Shown here: positions 17,789-26,201 of the stretch, one piece after another | Layout of the letters: each line of letters opens with the position of its first letter | Position numbering within the stretch: the first letter of the stretch is position 1 | Origin: Simiduia litorea | Lineage (GTDB): Bacteria; Pseudomonadota; Gammaproteobacteria; Pseudomonadales; Cellvibrionaceae | Direction of reading: 5' to 3' | Length of the DNA: 64,000 bases | Assembly: GCF_042853465.1 (NCBI RefSeq) | Contig: NZ_AP031497.1 | Coordinates: 930,001-994,000 of the forward strand | The notes under the pieces: model-generated | Seen by the model: only the letters and a program-made list of their open reading frames with translations | Told to the model about the DNA's origin: nothing | Database searches by the model: none | Program-made: the position numbers and the translations under genes

Positions 17789-17865
17789 ACCTCGCTAGCC
17801 CAATTGGCAGAGGCGCTGGTTTTAGATACCAGAGGTTCCCGGTTCGACGCCGGGGCGAGGTACCA
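17789..17865 (+). tRNA. Class I tRNA with anticodon UAG (Leu codon CUA)
   Basis: Full cloverleaf of 77 bases with encoded CCA: acceptor ACCTCGC/GCGAGGT, D-stem GCCC/AGGC with one mismatch, anticodon stem CTGGT/ACCAG with loop TTTAGAT, variable loop AGGTT, T-arm CCCGG-TTCGACG-CCGGG, discriminator A. The anticodon reads UAG, which would decode the leucine codon CUA. Bacterial tRNA-Leu has a long variable arm, and this one has only five bases, so its identity is doubtful. It opens the RNA array upstream of rtcB. Confidence 0.75.
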
Positions 17866-17871
17866 AAAAAA

Positions 17872-17954
17872 CTACCCCTGGGTGTGTGGGGCCACACCTG
17901 ACTTTGATTTAGGCATGGTTGGTTCGAAGCCAACATGAAATTCAGCAGGGGTAG
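17872..17954 (+). ncRNA. Three-way-junction RNA with T-loop (tRNA mimic)
   Basis: Six bases after the first tRNA. A perfect nine-base closing stem (CTACCCCTG/CAGGGGTAG) encloses two hairpins. One is GGTGTG-TGGGGC-CACACC, whose loop contains GG like a D-loop. The other is CATG(G)TTGG-TTCGAAG-CCAACATG, an elongated T-arm with a canonical T-loop, stacked on ATTT/AAAT. There is no anticodon arm and the 3' end reads GCA rather than CCA. It looks like a degenerate or deliberate tRNA mimic rather than a working tRNA. Confidence 0.55.
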
Positions 17955-17960
17955 GCAATT

Positions 17961-17992
17961 AGATGTAGCTAATTAGAGATGTAGCTAATTAG
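17961..17992 (+). repeat. Perfect tandem 16-base repeat
   Basis: AGATGTAGCTAATTAG occurs twice head-to-tail at 17961-17976 and 17977-17992, in the spacer between two RNA genes. Each unit contains the near-palindrome TAGCTAATTAG. Probably a recent slippage duplication. Confidence 0.85.
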
Positions 17993-18006
17993 GAGTATGC
18001 ATTTAA

Positions 18007-18090
18007 GCATGGCTGGCAGCGTGCTCATGCATGGGATTGCAAATCCCGCGCTCGTAGACGCGAGTCGGCTCGATGCGACGCCATGCTCCA
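18007..18090 (+). tRNA. tRNA-Cys-like (anticodon GCA) with long variable arm
   Basis: 84 bases with encoded CCA and discriminator U. The acceptor is GCATGGC/GCCATGC. The anticodon arm is TGGGA-TTGCAAA-TCCCG, anticodon GCA. A 15-base variable arm can fold CGCTC-GTA-GA(C)GCG. The T-stem has four pairs (GTCG/CGAC) with an eight-base loop, and the D-arm is short (GCA/TGC) without GG. U73 and GCA are cysteine identity elements, but normal tRNA-Cys has a short variable loop. It resembles the unusual selC-like/allo-tRNA group more than a housekeeping tRNA. Confidence 0.6.
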
Positions 18091-18094
18091 ACGT

Positions 18095-18171
<77 letters not shown>

Positions 18172-18359
18172 ATACCATGAGTGCGGCGTTTTTACCGCGC
18201 GAAATATATAGGCAGGGTTGAATACGGCTTGAATTCTAAGGCTGTGTTAATGGAATGTAGAGCAGCGCATCGAGTTTAAATTTCTGAATTCTATGTCGGC
18301 AAGATGGCTCGATAGTTTTAGCTCTCGGTAAAGATAATCCTAAAAAAGGAGTGGCGTAT

Positions 18360-19556
18360 ATGCCTATTCAACAGGTGTTGGCAGCGCACAAAGATCAACG
18401 GCTGCCAGTGAAAATTTGGACCGACGATGTGGATTACAAAGCGCAGGCGCAGTTGAGCCGGGTGGCAAATTTACCGTTTGTCCATTCGCATGTGGCGGCT
18501 ATGCCAGACGTGCACTTAGGTAAAGGCGCTACGGTTGGCTCGGTGATAGCAACAGAAAAAGCGATTATTCCCGCCGCCGTGGGTGTGGATATTGGCTGTG
18601 GTATGAATGCCCTGCGTTTGTCGCTGCGCGCGTCAGATTTGCCAGATAATTTAAAGGCAATTCGAAACGCTATCGAGCGCTCGGTACCCTTAGGCGCAGG
18701 CGGCAAGCATAAGACTGCACAGATTCGCGGCGGCGATGCCATCGCCATGGGCTTAAGTGCGATTTTTGAAAAGCATAAAACCTTGGCCAAAATGATTAAG
18801 CCAGATACCTATGCCCGTCAAATTGGCACGCTGGGTTCGGGCAACCACTTTATCGAATTGTGTTTGGATGAGGAGGACGCGGTTTGGGTGATGTTACATT
18901 CAGGCAGCCGTGGTATTGGCAATAAAATCGGTATGTATTTTATTCAGTTGGCCAAACGAGACATGGAGCGCTGGATGATTAACTTGCCAGATAAAGACTT
19001 GGCCTATTTGACCGAGGGTTCGGATCACTATCAGGACTATATTGAGGCTGTTACTTGGGGCCAAGAGTATGCGCGGTTAAATCGCGCGGCGATGATGGAT
19101 GCGGTATTAGATGTATTGCGCCGGCAGTTACCGCCCTTTGTGGTTACCCAAGAGGCTATTAACTGTCATCACAATTATGTGGAAATGGAACAGCACTTTG
19201 GCAAGAACGTTTGGGTGACTCGAAAGGGTGCCATTCGAGCGCGCGCAACTGACTTGGGTATTATTCCTGGTTCTATGGGCGACAAAAGCTACATAGTGCG
19301 CGGTAAGGGTAATCCCGATAGTTTTTGTTCTTGCTCCCATGGTGCCGGGCGGCGCTTGAGTCGAACCGCAGCGGCGAAGCAGTTTACCGTTGATGATTTG
19401 GCACTCGCAACTCAGGGCATCGAGTGTCGAAAAGATAAGGCGGTGATTGATGAGATCCCCATGGCTTATAAACCGATCGATGAGGTTATGGCTAATCAAA
19501 CGGATTTGGTTGAGGTCGTACATACACTGAGGCAAGTGGTTAACGTCAAAGGATGA
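18360..19556 (+). CDS. rtcB: RNA-splicing ligase RtcB
   Basis: RtcB joins RNA 2',3'-cyclic phosphate or 3'-phosphate ends to 5'-OH ends using GTP and Mn2+. The ATG at 18360 is preferred over GTG 18351 because AGGAG lies eight bases before it. The 398 residues match E. coli RtcB in length. Visible elements (numbering from 18360): GVDIGCGM with metal ligand C80, the metal-binding segment GSGNHFIE, HSGSRGIG, and CSHGAGR with H327 equivalent to the guanylylated histidine. No rtcA or RtcR is adjacent. The gene follows a tRNA-like RNA array with a 190-base spacer. Confidence 0.93.
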   Translation: MPIQQVLAAHKDQRLPVKIWTDDVDYKAQAQLSRVANLPFVHSHVAAMPDVHLGKGATVGSVIATEKAIIPAAVGVDIGCGMNALRLSLRASDLPDNLKAIRNAIERSVPLGAGGKHKTAQIRGGDAIAMGLSAIFEKHKTLAKMIKPDTYARQIGTLGSGNHFIELCLDEEDAVWVMLHSGSRGIGNKIGMYFIQLAKRDMERWMINLPDKDLAYLTEGSDHYQDYIEAVTWGQEYARLNRAAMMDAVLDVLRRQLPPFVVTQEAINCHHNYVEMEQHFGKNVWVTRKGAIRARATDLGIIPGSMGDKSYIVRGKGNPDSFCSCSHGAGRRLSRTAAAKQFTVDDLALATQGIECRKDKAVIDEIPMAYKPIDEVMANQTDLVEVVHTLRQVVNVKG

Positions 19557-19764
19557 CGTTAACGCTGCTACTTGCTGGGCAGGCTTTTGCACGCGGCGCG
19601 CTGCAATAAGACCGGTTGGTCAGTGGGGTCTGATCATGGACTGCCGGTGTACCGAGCTAACCGATAAACATTAACTTTTGGACATTAAAGCTAGCAGTCA
19701 CTAGGTGTGATTGCGCGTTAGCGCAGCTGAACATCGCTGCGCGACTCATTAAGACATAACTCTT

Positions 19765-20082
19765 ATGGATATCATCATTAATAAACAAACGATACGAATC
19801 AACGATCAACTTTGTTATTCGCTGCGCGATGTGAAGCGGGTGTTACAGGAAAGGCCGGTCGCGCGGTTGCTAATTGCCTATGAAATTCCCGGCCGGGAAA
19901 CTGGCCTGGAGTTGCTGCACTGGGCCGCTGAACGCAATCGATTACCTGCGCAGGTAAGTATTCTGGAACCGAATCTGCGTGCGTCAAAAGTGTTGGGTGA
20001 TTTTTTGCTGGCACAGGGCTACAAGCTGTTCAGCGCACGCCAGTATCTGCGGGTAGAGGCGGGCACTGCACACAGCCGTTAA
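19765..20082 (+). CDS. Small protein resembling the cyclic-phosphate-processing receiver (cREC) family
   Basis: The protein has 105 residues. The segments RLLIAYEIPGRETGLELLHWAAER and LPAQVSILEPNLRASKVLGDFLLAQGY follow the plan of cREC proteins, whose consensus is roughly LDHDLGxxxTGxDVLxWI...P.I.VHSxN. cREC domains are receiver-like and are known from RNA-repair neighbourhoods. Here the usual acidic DHDL strand is replaced by AYEI, so it may be a degraded or structural version. Position between rtcB and an HNH gene supports the assignment, but similarity is distant. Confidence 0.5.
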   Translation: MDIIINKQTIRINDQLCYSLRDVKRVLQERPVARLLIAYEIPGRETGLELLHWAAERNRLPAQVSILEPNLRASKVLGDFLLAQGYKLFSARQYLRVEAGTAHSR

Positions 20083-20172
20083 CGAATGAAGGCGACATCA
20101 AATCCGTGCCACCCATGTGATTATTGGGGAAACGGATGTCGCGGTAAAAAAATAAAATAGGAGGGCTTGGCA

Positions 20173-20715
20173 ATGGCTATCTTACAGCTTGGCCAGCTAG
20201 GGCTGCCGTCTTCTTGGTTGTCTGTGGAGTCGGCAGCGACATTGATGTCTAAGGGGCGTGTACTTTGGGCTGCTGGGCCCGTCGTTACTCTGCGCGGCGG
20301 GCGAGATAAATCTGGCTGTCAGTCTTTATTGGATGTGCCCGCTATCATCGCCACCAATGAGCGTTTACGCGAAGCGCACTTTATACCTGCGTTGAGCAAT
20401 CGCATGCTGTTTAAACCCGATAACAGTCAATGCCAATATTGTGGGCAGTACTTACCTCGGCTGCAGCTTACCCGCGATCACGTGATTCCTCGAGGTCAAG
20501 GCGGTCTCGATCGTTGGAGCAATGTGGTCGCTGCCTGTAAACGTTGCAATGCGGTTAAAGGCTGTCGCACACCGGAGCAGGCCAATATGCCACTGCTGGC
20601 GGTACCTTTTACGCCTAACCGATTTGAATTTATGTATTTGGCTGGGCACGAGTTGCAGCGTGAACAGTTAGATTACTTGAGCGCAAATTGGCGCAGCCTG
20701 CGGGCTTGGTGTTGA
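20173..20715 (+). CDS. HNH endonuclease
   Basis: The start at 20173 has GAGG eight bases upstream; TTG 20167 is too close to it. The 180 residues carry a zinc-bound HNH domain at about 85-135: CQYC, then LTRDHVIPRGQGG (catalytic His in DHV), then SNVVAACKRCNAVKG with the second CxxC and the conserved Asn. The N-terminal 75 residues match no family I know. Widespread homologues of this HNH type are genomic nucleases of unclear role. Here it ends the rtcB cluster; if functionally linked it could be the RNA- or DNA-cutting partner (inference). Confidence 0.85.
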   Translation: MAILQLGQLGLPSSWLSVESAATLMSKGRVLWAAGPVVTLRGGRDKSGCQSLLDVPAIIATNERLREAHFIPALSNRMLFKPDNSQCQYCGQYLPRLQLTRDHVIPRGQGGLDRWSNVVAACKRCNAVKGCRTPEQANMPLLAVPFTPNRFEFMYLAGHELQREQLDYLSANWRSLRAWC

Positions 20716-20928
20716 ACAACCGATAGATGCCGGCTGTGTGGGAGTCGGCGTTTTGTGTTCTTACTGCTTTAGTGATTTCTCTTTCTCTTTTTCCTTAATT
20801 TTTATGGCTGCCTTTGCGCAACGGTTACGCAGTGTGCCTTAGCCGCCTGTCGAACGGTGATGCTCAACGCTGGCGTAAGGTTTAAGGTCGTTGTGCGCCG
20901 AAACCCTGGCCATTGAGTCCGGGCTGTT

Positions 20929-21063
20929 ATGGCGTATAGCTCACCCCAATACTGTATCCCCCACGAATTTATTGCCGTTATACGCGCTTGTGACGCAAAA
21001 GATACGTACTGGTGGCGCCTGTTAGATGCGCCCTACACGGTTTGGCAACGGCTGCGAGATTGA
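20929..21063 (+). CDS. Possible 44-residue ORF, low confidence
   Basis: ATG GCG TAT AGC opens a 44-codon frame with three Trp and several Tyr (CDAKDTYWWRLLDAPYTVW). The ribosome binding site is poor. Codon use is ordinary. It occupies most of the otherwise empty 385-base spacer before the subtilase operon. It could be a small protein or chance; the remaining spacer bases show nothing else. Confidence 0.25.
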   Translation: MAYSSPQYCIPHEFIAVIRACDAKDTYWWRLLDAPYTVWQRLRD

Positions 21064-21101
21064 GGCGGGTTAGTGTGGCTACATCGATAGGATATTGATG
21101 G

Positions 21102-21926
21102 GTGAGCACGATGCAGACGAATCTTGGCCGTTATACCAATACACGTTTCCCCGCGGTGCGCCGTGCTATGGGGCGCGAGCGAGCATCGTTGGATGATGCG
21201 CAATTGCGTGACGTATTAACAGAGCGTTTTCCCGGCGCTGACCCCTTGGAAGTTGAAGACTTTATGCGCGGCTTACAGCGTTTTGCCCGCCAGGCGGCGC
21301 CGGTGGCACAACGTGCGTTGGTTGGCGCGGCGTCTGGTGCAGCTACCGGCATGGCGGCGGGGCCATATGGCGCATTGGCTGGGGCATTGATAGGTGGCAC
21401 TGCCGGTGCGTTGACGACGCCGTCGCCAGCGCCTACTGCTGCACCCGCTCGTCGCCCGGCGCCGGCGCCAAGACCCGTGGCTCAGCCACAACCGCAAATA
21501 TCTCCACAACCTCAACCCCCACAGTTACCGCCACAGCCGGTTGCACCGGCACCGACAATAACCGCTGCGCCGGCTGCTGCGGGGATGAGTTCACCGGCTG
21601 TTGCACAATTGTTGATGCTGTTGTCTCGGCCCGAAACCATGCAGGCCCTGTTGGCACTTTTGCTAAATCGCGGCCAGGTCCCTGTGGGCGCGACGTCGGT
21701 GCCCAGTGCGGCATTTGCCAACGCCTTGGCCGAGTTTGCGACCCGCGCAGCTGAGGAGGCAGCGCCGATTCGGGCCTCCCGCCAGCGTTATTACTTTGAT
21801 CAGCAGGGCGAGGCGCGTTGTGATTTAGCGGATGACGCGGCGCGCGCCCAACTGCTCTTTAACGATCTTTTTCCGCGCGCGAGTTGCGCTTGTAGCAACC
21901 GCCAACAGTCGAGGACGAGCGCATGA
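21102..21926 (+). CDS. Unrecognised protein with glycine-zipper and Pro/Ala linker, first gene of the subtilase operon
   Basis: GTG start at 21102 (ATG 21111 possible). Residues 1-70 are helical, with an acidic segment PGADPLEVEDFMRGLQRF. Residues 75-105 form a Gly/Ala-rich hydrophobic stretch (GAASGAATGMAAGPYGALAG) like a glycine zipper. Residues 106-160 are a Pro/Gln/Ala linker. The rest is helical and ends in a cysteine pair, CAC. No family is known to me; comparable short proteins sit beside S8 peptidases in distant bacteria. It overlaps the next gene by ATGA. Confidence 0.7.
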   Translation: MSTMQTNLGRYTNTRFPAVRRAMGRERASLDDAQLRDVLTERFPGADPLEVEDFMRGLQRFARQAAPVAQRALVGAASGAATGMAAGPYGALAGALIGGTAGALTTPSPAPTAAPARRPAPAPRPVAQPQPQISPQPQPPQLPPQPVAPAPTITAAPAAAGMSSPAVAQLLMLLSRPETMQALLALLLNRGQVPVGATSVPSAAFANALAEFATRAAEEAAPIRASRQRYYFDQQGEARCDLADDAARAQLLFNDLFPRASCACSNRQQSRTSA

Positions 21927-22441
21927 ATCGCTATAGCCAAGCGCAATCTGGTTTTGATCCAGCCATGTTGTTTTCATTGATCAACCCAGCGACTCAGCAG
22001 GCACTCATCGAGTTGGCGCGCACGCCGGCAGGCTCGCAGTTGGTTCACGGTTTAGGCGCACAACTCAATCTGCCTCCGGCCTTACTGGCGGTATTTGATC
22101 ACTGGTTGGGTAGTACAGCTTCTGGCGATGTTAGCGATGCAGAATTTAATGAGAGTGAACCTGAGGATGAGCAAGCCGATGTTGACGCGCTTGAGCAGGA
22201 GCTTTCTGAGTTGCGCAATATAAACGAGAACTTGGCGGCGGCCTTGGGTGCGTGCGCTGAGTGTTGGGGCGCGGACGACGCCTGTCCCGAGTGTGAAGGT
22301 CAGGGTGGAGCCGGTAGTGGCCGGCCAGACCCTGATCTTTATAACGCATTGGTTGCGCCCGCGGTTGTGCGGGTCAACGCCAATAGGGTAAGGCGTTTGC
22401 GCCTGATACCTGATTCATTCACTGCTGATTCACGAGGATAA
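21923..22441 (+). CDS. Unrecognised protein with coiled coil and DnaJ-like CxxC knuckle
   Basis: It starts inside the preceding stop (ATGA), so translation is coupled. The protein has 172 residues. After a hydrophobic first third comes an acidic stretch (SDAEFNESEPEDEQADVD). A coiled-coil helix (ALEQELSELRNINENLAAAL) follows. Then comes CAECWGADDACPECEGQGGAG, two CxxC pairs reminiscent of a DnaJ zinc knuckle. The tail is Arg/Val-rich. Probably a cytoplasmic assembly factor or structural adaptor for the operon products (inference). Confidence 0.68.
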   Translation: MNRYSQAQSGFDPAMLFSLINPATQQALIELARTPAGSQLVHGLGAQLNLPPALLAVFDHWLGSTASGDVSDAEFNESEPEDEQADVDALEQELSELRNINENLAAALGACAECWGADDACPECEGQGGAGSGRPDPDLYNALVAPAVVRVNANRVRRLRLIPDSFTADSRG

Positions 22442-22445
22442 CACT

Positions 22446-23096
22446 ATGGAACGCGACAATTATGATGATCTTCTCGCCGTTGAAGGACTTGACGAGTACG
22501 AAGATTTTTACGACGACTACGACGATTTTGAGGACGACAACGAAGATGCCTTGGATGAACTTTACGAGGCCCTTATGGACGCCAACGAAGGCGAAGAGCT
22601 AGACGAAGACGCTGAAGATTACGATGAGCGTTTGTTTGGTAAGCGTAGACGCAGGCGCGCTCGCCGCCCAACGCGGCCCATGGTTAATTTTATACCTAGG
22701 CCTAAGTCAAAAAAGAAAGCCGGTTGCTGTATCAATCCAAAGGTTAGCCAAGCGCTGGTGGCACTGAAACGCAAAGACATTGTTCACGACCGAAAAATTC
22801 GCGATGTCGACGCGCGCTCGCGCAAAAACCTGCGCGTTAATCACCTGCAAACCAAGGGCATTGGTAAGCTCAATAAACAAATGAGTTTGGATGGTGCTTT
22901 AGAGTTTGCCGATAGCATTACCATGACCGATAACGGTATGGAAATAAACTTGGCGTCAATTCTTAAGGGATTGATAAAAACCGGCATGTTAGGTGACACG
23001 AAAGGCGCTCTGGGTAACCCAGCCGTGATTGGTGGTATTGGTTTATTACTCAATAACCCTGGAATTCTAGGCGGCATATTAGCGCCTAAACCCTAA
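22446..23096 (+). CDS. Unrecognised protein: acidic head, basic middle, glycine-rich tail
   Basis: The protein has 216 residues of striking composition. Residues 4-64 are almost entirely Asp/Glu/Tyr (for example YEDFYDDYDDFEDDNEDALD). Residues 66-95 are Arg/Lys-rich (KRRRRRARRP). Residues 96-170 are an ordinary charged helix region, and 180-216 a Gly/Ile/Leu tail that could insert in a membrane or assemble. No family recognised. It starts four bases after the previous stop, with a GAGGA ribosome binding site. Confidence 0.68.
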   Translation: MERDNYDDLLAVEGLDEYEDFYDDYDDFEDDNEDALDELYEALMDANEGEELDEDAEDYDERLFGKRRRRRARRPTRPMVNFIPRPKSKKKAGCCINPKVSQALVALKRKDIVHDRKIRDVDARSRKNLRVNHLQTKGIGKLNKQMSLDGALEFADSITMTDNGMEINLASILKGLIKTGMLGDTKGALGNPAVIGGIGLLLNNPGILGGILAPKP

Positions 23097-23199
23097 TGCC
23101 TTAATGTGCGCGAAGGTTCTGATTGGGAGCCGTATCCGGTGTTCCAATCAGTGCGCCGATCTTTAACCGTGCGCTGTACATCAGCGCGAGGAGTTTACA

Positions 23200-23886
23200 A
23201 TGCCATTTACTATTCCCATTAATTTTCGCAATGCGCCGGCCAGTCGTAATGCAACGGCTAAAGACATTAAAAAGCCGGTTAGTTTCAAGGTGCCTTTTGT
23301 TATCGCCGGCAATAATTTTTCTTCAAGCCGGAGCACCACGCCTCTGCGCTCTAAAACCCTGCGTGCTATCGCTGCCGCACTATCGGTGGTCGATGCGGGT
23401 AAGGCCTTAGAGATTGTCAAAGAGGCCAAAGAAAACCCTGAAAATGTTATCGGTGCCACGCTCGATGAAAACGCGTTAGATCAGCTCAAAATATTGGCCG
23501 CGGCTATCTCCAATGCCGAGCGTAATCGAGATGCTAACGACGAAGAAGTTAGCAGCACAATTCGCACGGCTGCTGCTGCGGTGCGCGCCGATGCCAGATT
23601 AACGGCTGTGGCTGTGCGCACTCTGGTGGGTGACAAAACCGACGGCTATGAAAGCGCGATGTTTGCGGCGGCCTTGAATTGGGTGGCGGCAATTGATGTG
23701 CGTTTATTGGAAACGGCGCCGCGCGAGGGCGTGAAGGAACGCATGCTCAACTATGTGCCGGCATCGGTTGAATCGACAGCGGCACTGGAGGACCGGATAG
23801 AGCAGTTAGAGGAGGCGGTAAAACTATTGCAGGCTAAGCACAGCAAGACGGGCTCTTCCTCGTCTTCTGGATCTAGCACTAAGTAA
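23200..23886 (+). CDS. Unrecognised helical protein with C-terminal coiled coil
   Basis: The protein has 228 residues, with an excellent GAGGAG site before the ATG. The middle is Ala-rich helical (LRAIAAALSVVDAGKALEIVKEAKENPENVIG). Residues 190-215 form a coiled coil (ALEDRIEQLEEAVKLLQAKH), and the tail is Ser-rich (SSSSSGSS). No signal peptide. A scaffold or oligomerisation role is likely from the architecture alone; the family is unknown. Confidence 0.68.
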   Translation: MPFTIPINFRNAPASRNATAKDIKKPVSFKVPFVIAGNNFSSSRSTTPLRSKTLRAIAAALSVVDAGKALEIVKEAKENPENVIGATLDENALDQLKILAAAISNAERNRDANDEEVSSTIRTAAAAVRADARLTAVAVRTLVGDKTDGYESAMFAAALNWVAAIDVRLLETAPREGVKERMLNYVPASVESTAALEDRIEQLEEAVKLLQAKHSKTGSSSSSGSSTK

Positions 23887-23900
23887 CCGAGGCCAAGGCG

Positions 23901-26153
23901 ATGAATCGCAACGAGCTTTTGGATTATGGCCCAGCGCTCATGGAAGCTGCCCTGGAAGGGGCGGCTGACGATGAGTTGGCGCTGATTGCTCGGCTCGACG
24001 ATAGCTTAAAGCTGCCGGCCTCGCTCGGTGGCGACGTGCGTGTGGTCACGCGTTTTGGCGATATTGCCACCTTGCGCGTGCGGCGGCGAGCACTAGAAAG
24101 CTTTGCTGCATTGCCGGACGTTTTGGAGCTGGAAATTGCGCGGCAAATGTTTGACCCAAATCGTGACACGGGTTCGGCTGATAGCGCGGAATTTACCTTA
24201 ACGGATTCAACAACTGATTACACCCGTCGGCCCGCCGGTGTGGCAGAAACGGGCGCTAGGGTTGTGGTGGGTGTGCTCGACTGGGGCATTGATGTGGCCT
24301 ATCCAGGTTTTCGGCACGAAGATGGCAGTAGCCGTTTACTCGGTGTGTGGGACCAACGCGGCGGCGCTAGTGGGCCGGGAAATCGCTGGGGTTACGGACG
24401 CATTATTAATACTGAAATGATTGATCGCGCGCTGGCATCTGGTCGCCCTTACGCAGCACTCAAATACCACCCCGGTGACGCCGATACGGCGCGCGCGGGT
24501 AATCGCTGGCAGGGAACTCACGGTACGCATGTGATGGATATTGCCGCGGGAAATGGTTTGGGGGGCAGCATGAGTGGTGTGGCGCCAGAGGCCGATTTAG
24601 TGTTTGTTCATCTGGCGCGTACGGCCGATATTTTGGGCCGCGAAAATTTAGGTGATTCGGCATCGGTACTTGAAGCGCTGGATTATGTTTTTTCTCTCGC
24701 CGGTGATCGGCCCTGCGTTATCAACATGAGTGTGGGCGCACACGGTGGCCCGCACGATGGTAGCACCTGTGTTGAAGCGGGTATTGATCGCGCGGTTTGG
24801 TTGCACGATAACCGCGCCGTGGTTAACAGTGCAGGCAATTATTTTGGCGCGCGTGCGCACGCCTTAGGGCGGGTAAAACAAGGCCAAAGTTATAGCCTCG
24901 ATGTGACGGTTCCCGAGGGTGATCCTACCAGCAGTGAATTAGAAATTTATTATGAAAGTAGCGATCGCTTCTTGATAGAGATTATTGATCCGCAGGGTCA
25001 GCTGATTGCGCGCTCGGCCGTGGGCGAACAGCGCGAGCTCAAAGTTAACGGCCGAAAAGTTGGGCGTATTTATCATGTTGCACGGGGCCAGGGAAATCAC
25101 GATCGTTTAGTTGATGTGTTTTTCTACCCCAATGCCCCCGGTGGCGATTGGAAAATTCGGCTTACCGGTGAGCGTATTGAAGATGGCCGTTTTCACGCGT
25201 GGATTGAACGCGACCGCGGCCCGCGGCCACGTTTTTCGCGCGAGCAAGGCCGAGGTTCACACACCACGGGCACACTGTGTAATGGCCTTTATAGTATTAC
25301 CGTTGGCGCCTTTGATCCGCATCGAAAGGAACTGCCCATTGGCGCCTATTCCAGTGCTGGGCCCACGCGCGATGGCCGCATCAAACCTGAATTAAGTGCG
25401 CCTGGTTCGCGCATCGCCGCCGCGCGCTCTGCGCCACCTAACGATGAGGTGGGTGGCAGTGGCGGCGTTACGCGCAAGAGCGGAACCAGTATGGCCGCGC
25501 CTCATGTGGCGGGCACCATTGCGCTGATGTTTGAAGCGACGCAGGCCCAGCAGGTGGCGTTACCCATTACCGAATTACGAGCGCTGCTGTTCAACAGTTT
25601 ACGGCCGCCACAGCGGTTATTGACGGAAGCAGAAACCATTCACCGGCACGGCTTTGGCATGTTGGATATTGCCGAAGCTGTACATGTCGCTAGACGCTGG
25701 CGCCAGGATCTTCCGGCTAAATGTTTGCAGCGTGAACCTGTTGATGGGCTTGAGTGTGCTGATAGATCTTGCGACGCATTTGATTCAATCACTCAAAACA
25801 CTCTGCCTGAAAACGCAATGTCAAATGAAAGTAATGAACAGCAATCACTGCATCAAGAATCTCTGCTCATTGACTTGGCAGGCGTGGTTTTTCGCCATGC
25901 CATGAGCGCAACGATCTTAGAGCAACAGGGATGGTTGCAAGTAGACCCTATGCGTGAAGACGTGCAGGTGGGCGATATTTGGTTGCGCCAGCGGCCGAGT
26001 GAAGGCCTTAGTAGTGTGGCGTTGATCACCGCTGTGGCGGACGCAAAAAAAACACAGTTGTTAGAGTTAGCGCACCCAGCGGCAGCGCCGCAACGGGTGC
26101 AAAGGGTGCTACCAAAACGGTGGCGGGATACGTTGTTACGCCAACGTTTATGA
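23901..26153 (+). CDS. Subtilisin-family (S8) serine peptidase with inserted beta domain
   Basis: The protein has 750 residues without a recognisable signal peptide. The catalytic triad is D127 (VVVGVLDWGID), H210 (GTHGTHVMDIAAG) and S530 (KSGTSMAAPHVAG); oxyanion Asn is in VVNSAGN. Residues about 325-445 are a jelly-roll-like insertion between His and Ser (GQSYSLDVTVPEG...GGDWKIRLTG). Residues 1-100 look like an inhibitory prodomain. Residues about 600-750 are an extra C-terminal domain of unknown type. It is probably the main effector of the operon, acting on or with the neighbouring proteins. Confidence 0.9.
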   Translation: MNRNELLDYGPALMEAALEGAADDELALIARLDDSLKLPASLGGDVRVVTRFGDIATLRVRRRALESFAALPDVLELEIARQMFDPNRDTGSADSAEFTLTDSTTDYTRRPAGVAETGARVVVGVLDWGIDVAYPGFRHEDGSSRLLGVWDQRGGASGPGNRWGYGRIINTEMIDRALASGRPYAALKYHPGDADTARAGNRWQGTHGTHVMDIAAGNGLGGSMSGVAPEADLVFVHLARTADILGRENLGDSASVLEALDYVFSLAGDRPCVINMSVGAHGGPHDGSTCVEAGIDRAVWLHDNRAVVNSAGNYFGARAHALGRVKQGQSYSLDVTVPEGDPTSSELEIYYESSDRFLIEIIDPQGQLIARSAVGEQRELKVNGRKVGRIYHVARGQGNHDRLVDVFFYPNAPGGDWKIRLTGERIEDGRFHAWIERDRGPRPRFSREQGRGSHTTGTLCNGLYSITVGAFDPHRKELPIGAYSSAGPTRDGRIKPELSAPGSRIAAARSAPPNDEVGGSGGVTRKSGTSMAAPHVAGTIALMFEATQAQQVALPITELRALLFNSLRPPQRLLTEAETIHRHGFGMLDIAEAVHVARRWRQDLPAKCLQREPVDGLECADRSCDAFDSITQNTLPENAMSNESNEQQSLHQESLLIDLAGVVFRHAMSATILEQQGWLQVDPMREDVQVGDIWLRQRPSEGLSSVALITAVADAKKTQLLELAHPAAAPQRVQRVLPKRWRDTLLRQRL

Positions 26154-26201
26154 TTATTTTTAAACATAAAGTGGCGTGTACATTAACAGGGAGGGTGCAT
26201 C

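Noticed and set aside
17992..18089. Alternative eight-base acceptor GGAGTATG/CATGCTCC for the Cys-type tRNA
   Set aside because: It places no CCA at the 3' end. The fold starting at 18007 gives seven acceptor pairs, U73 and an encoded CCA.
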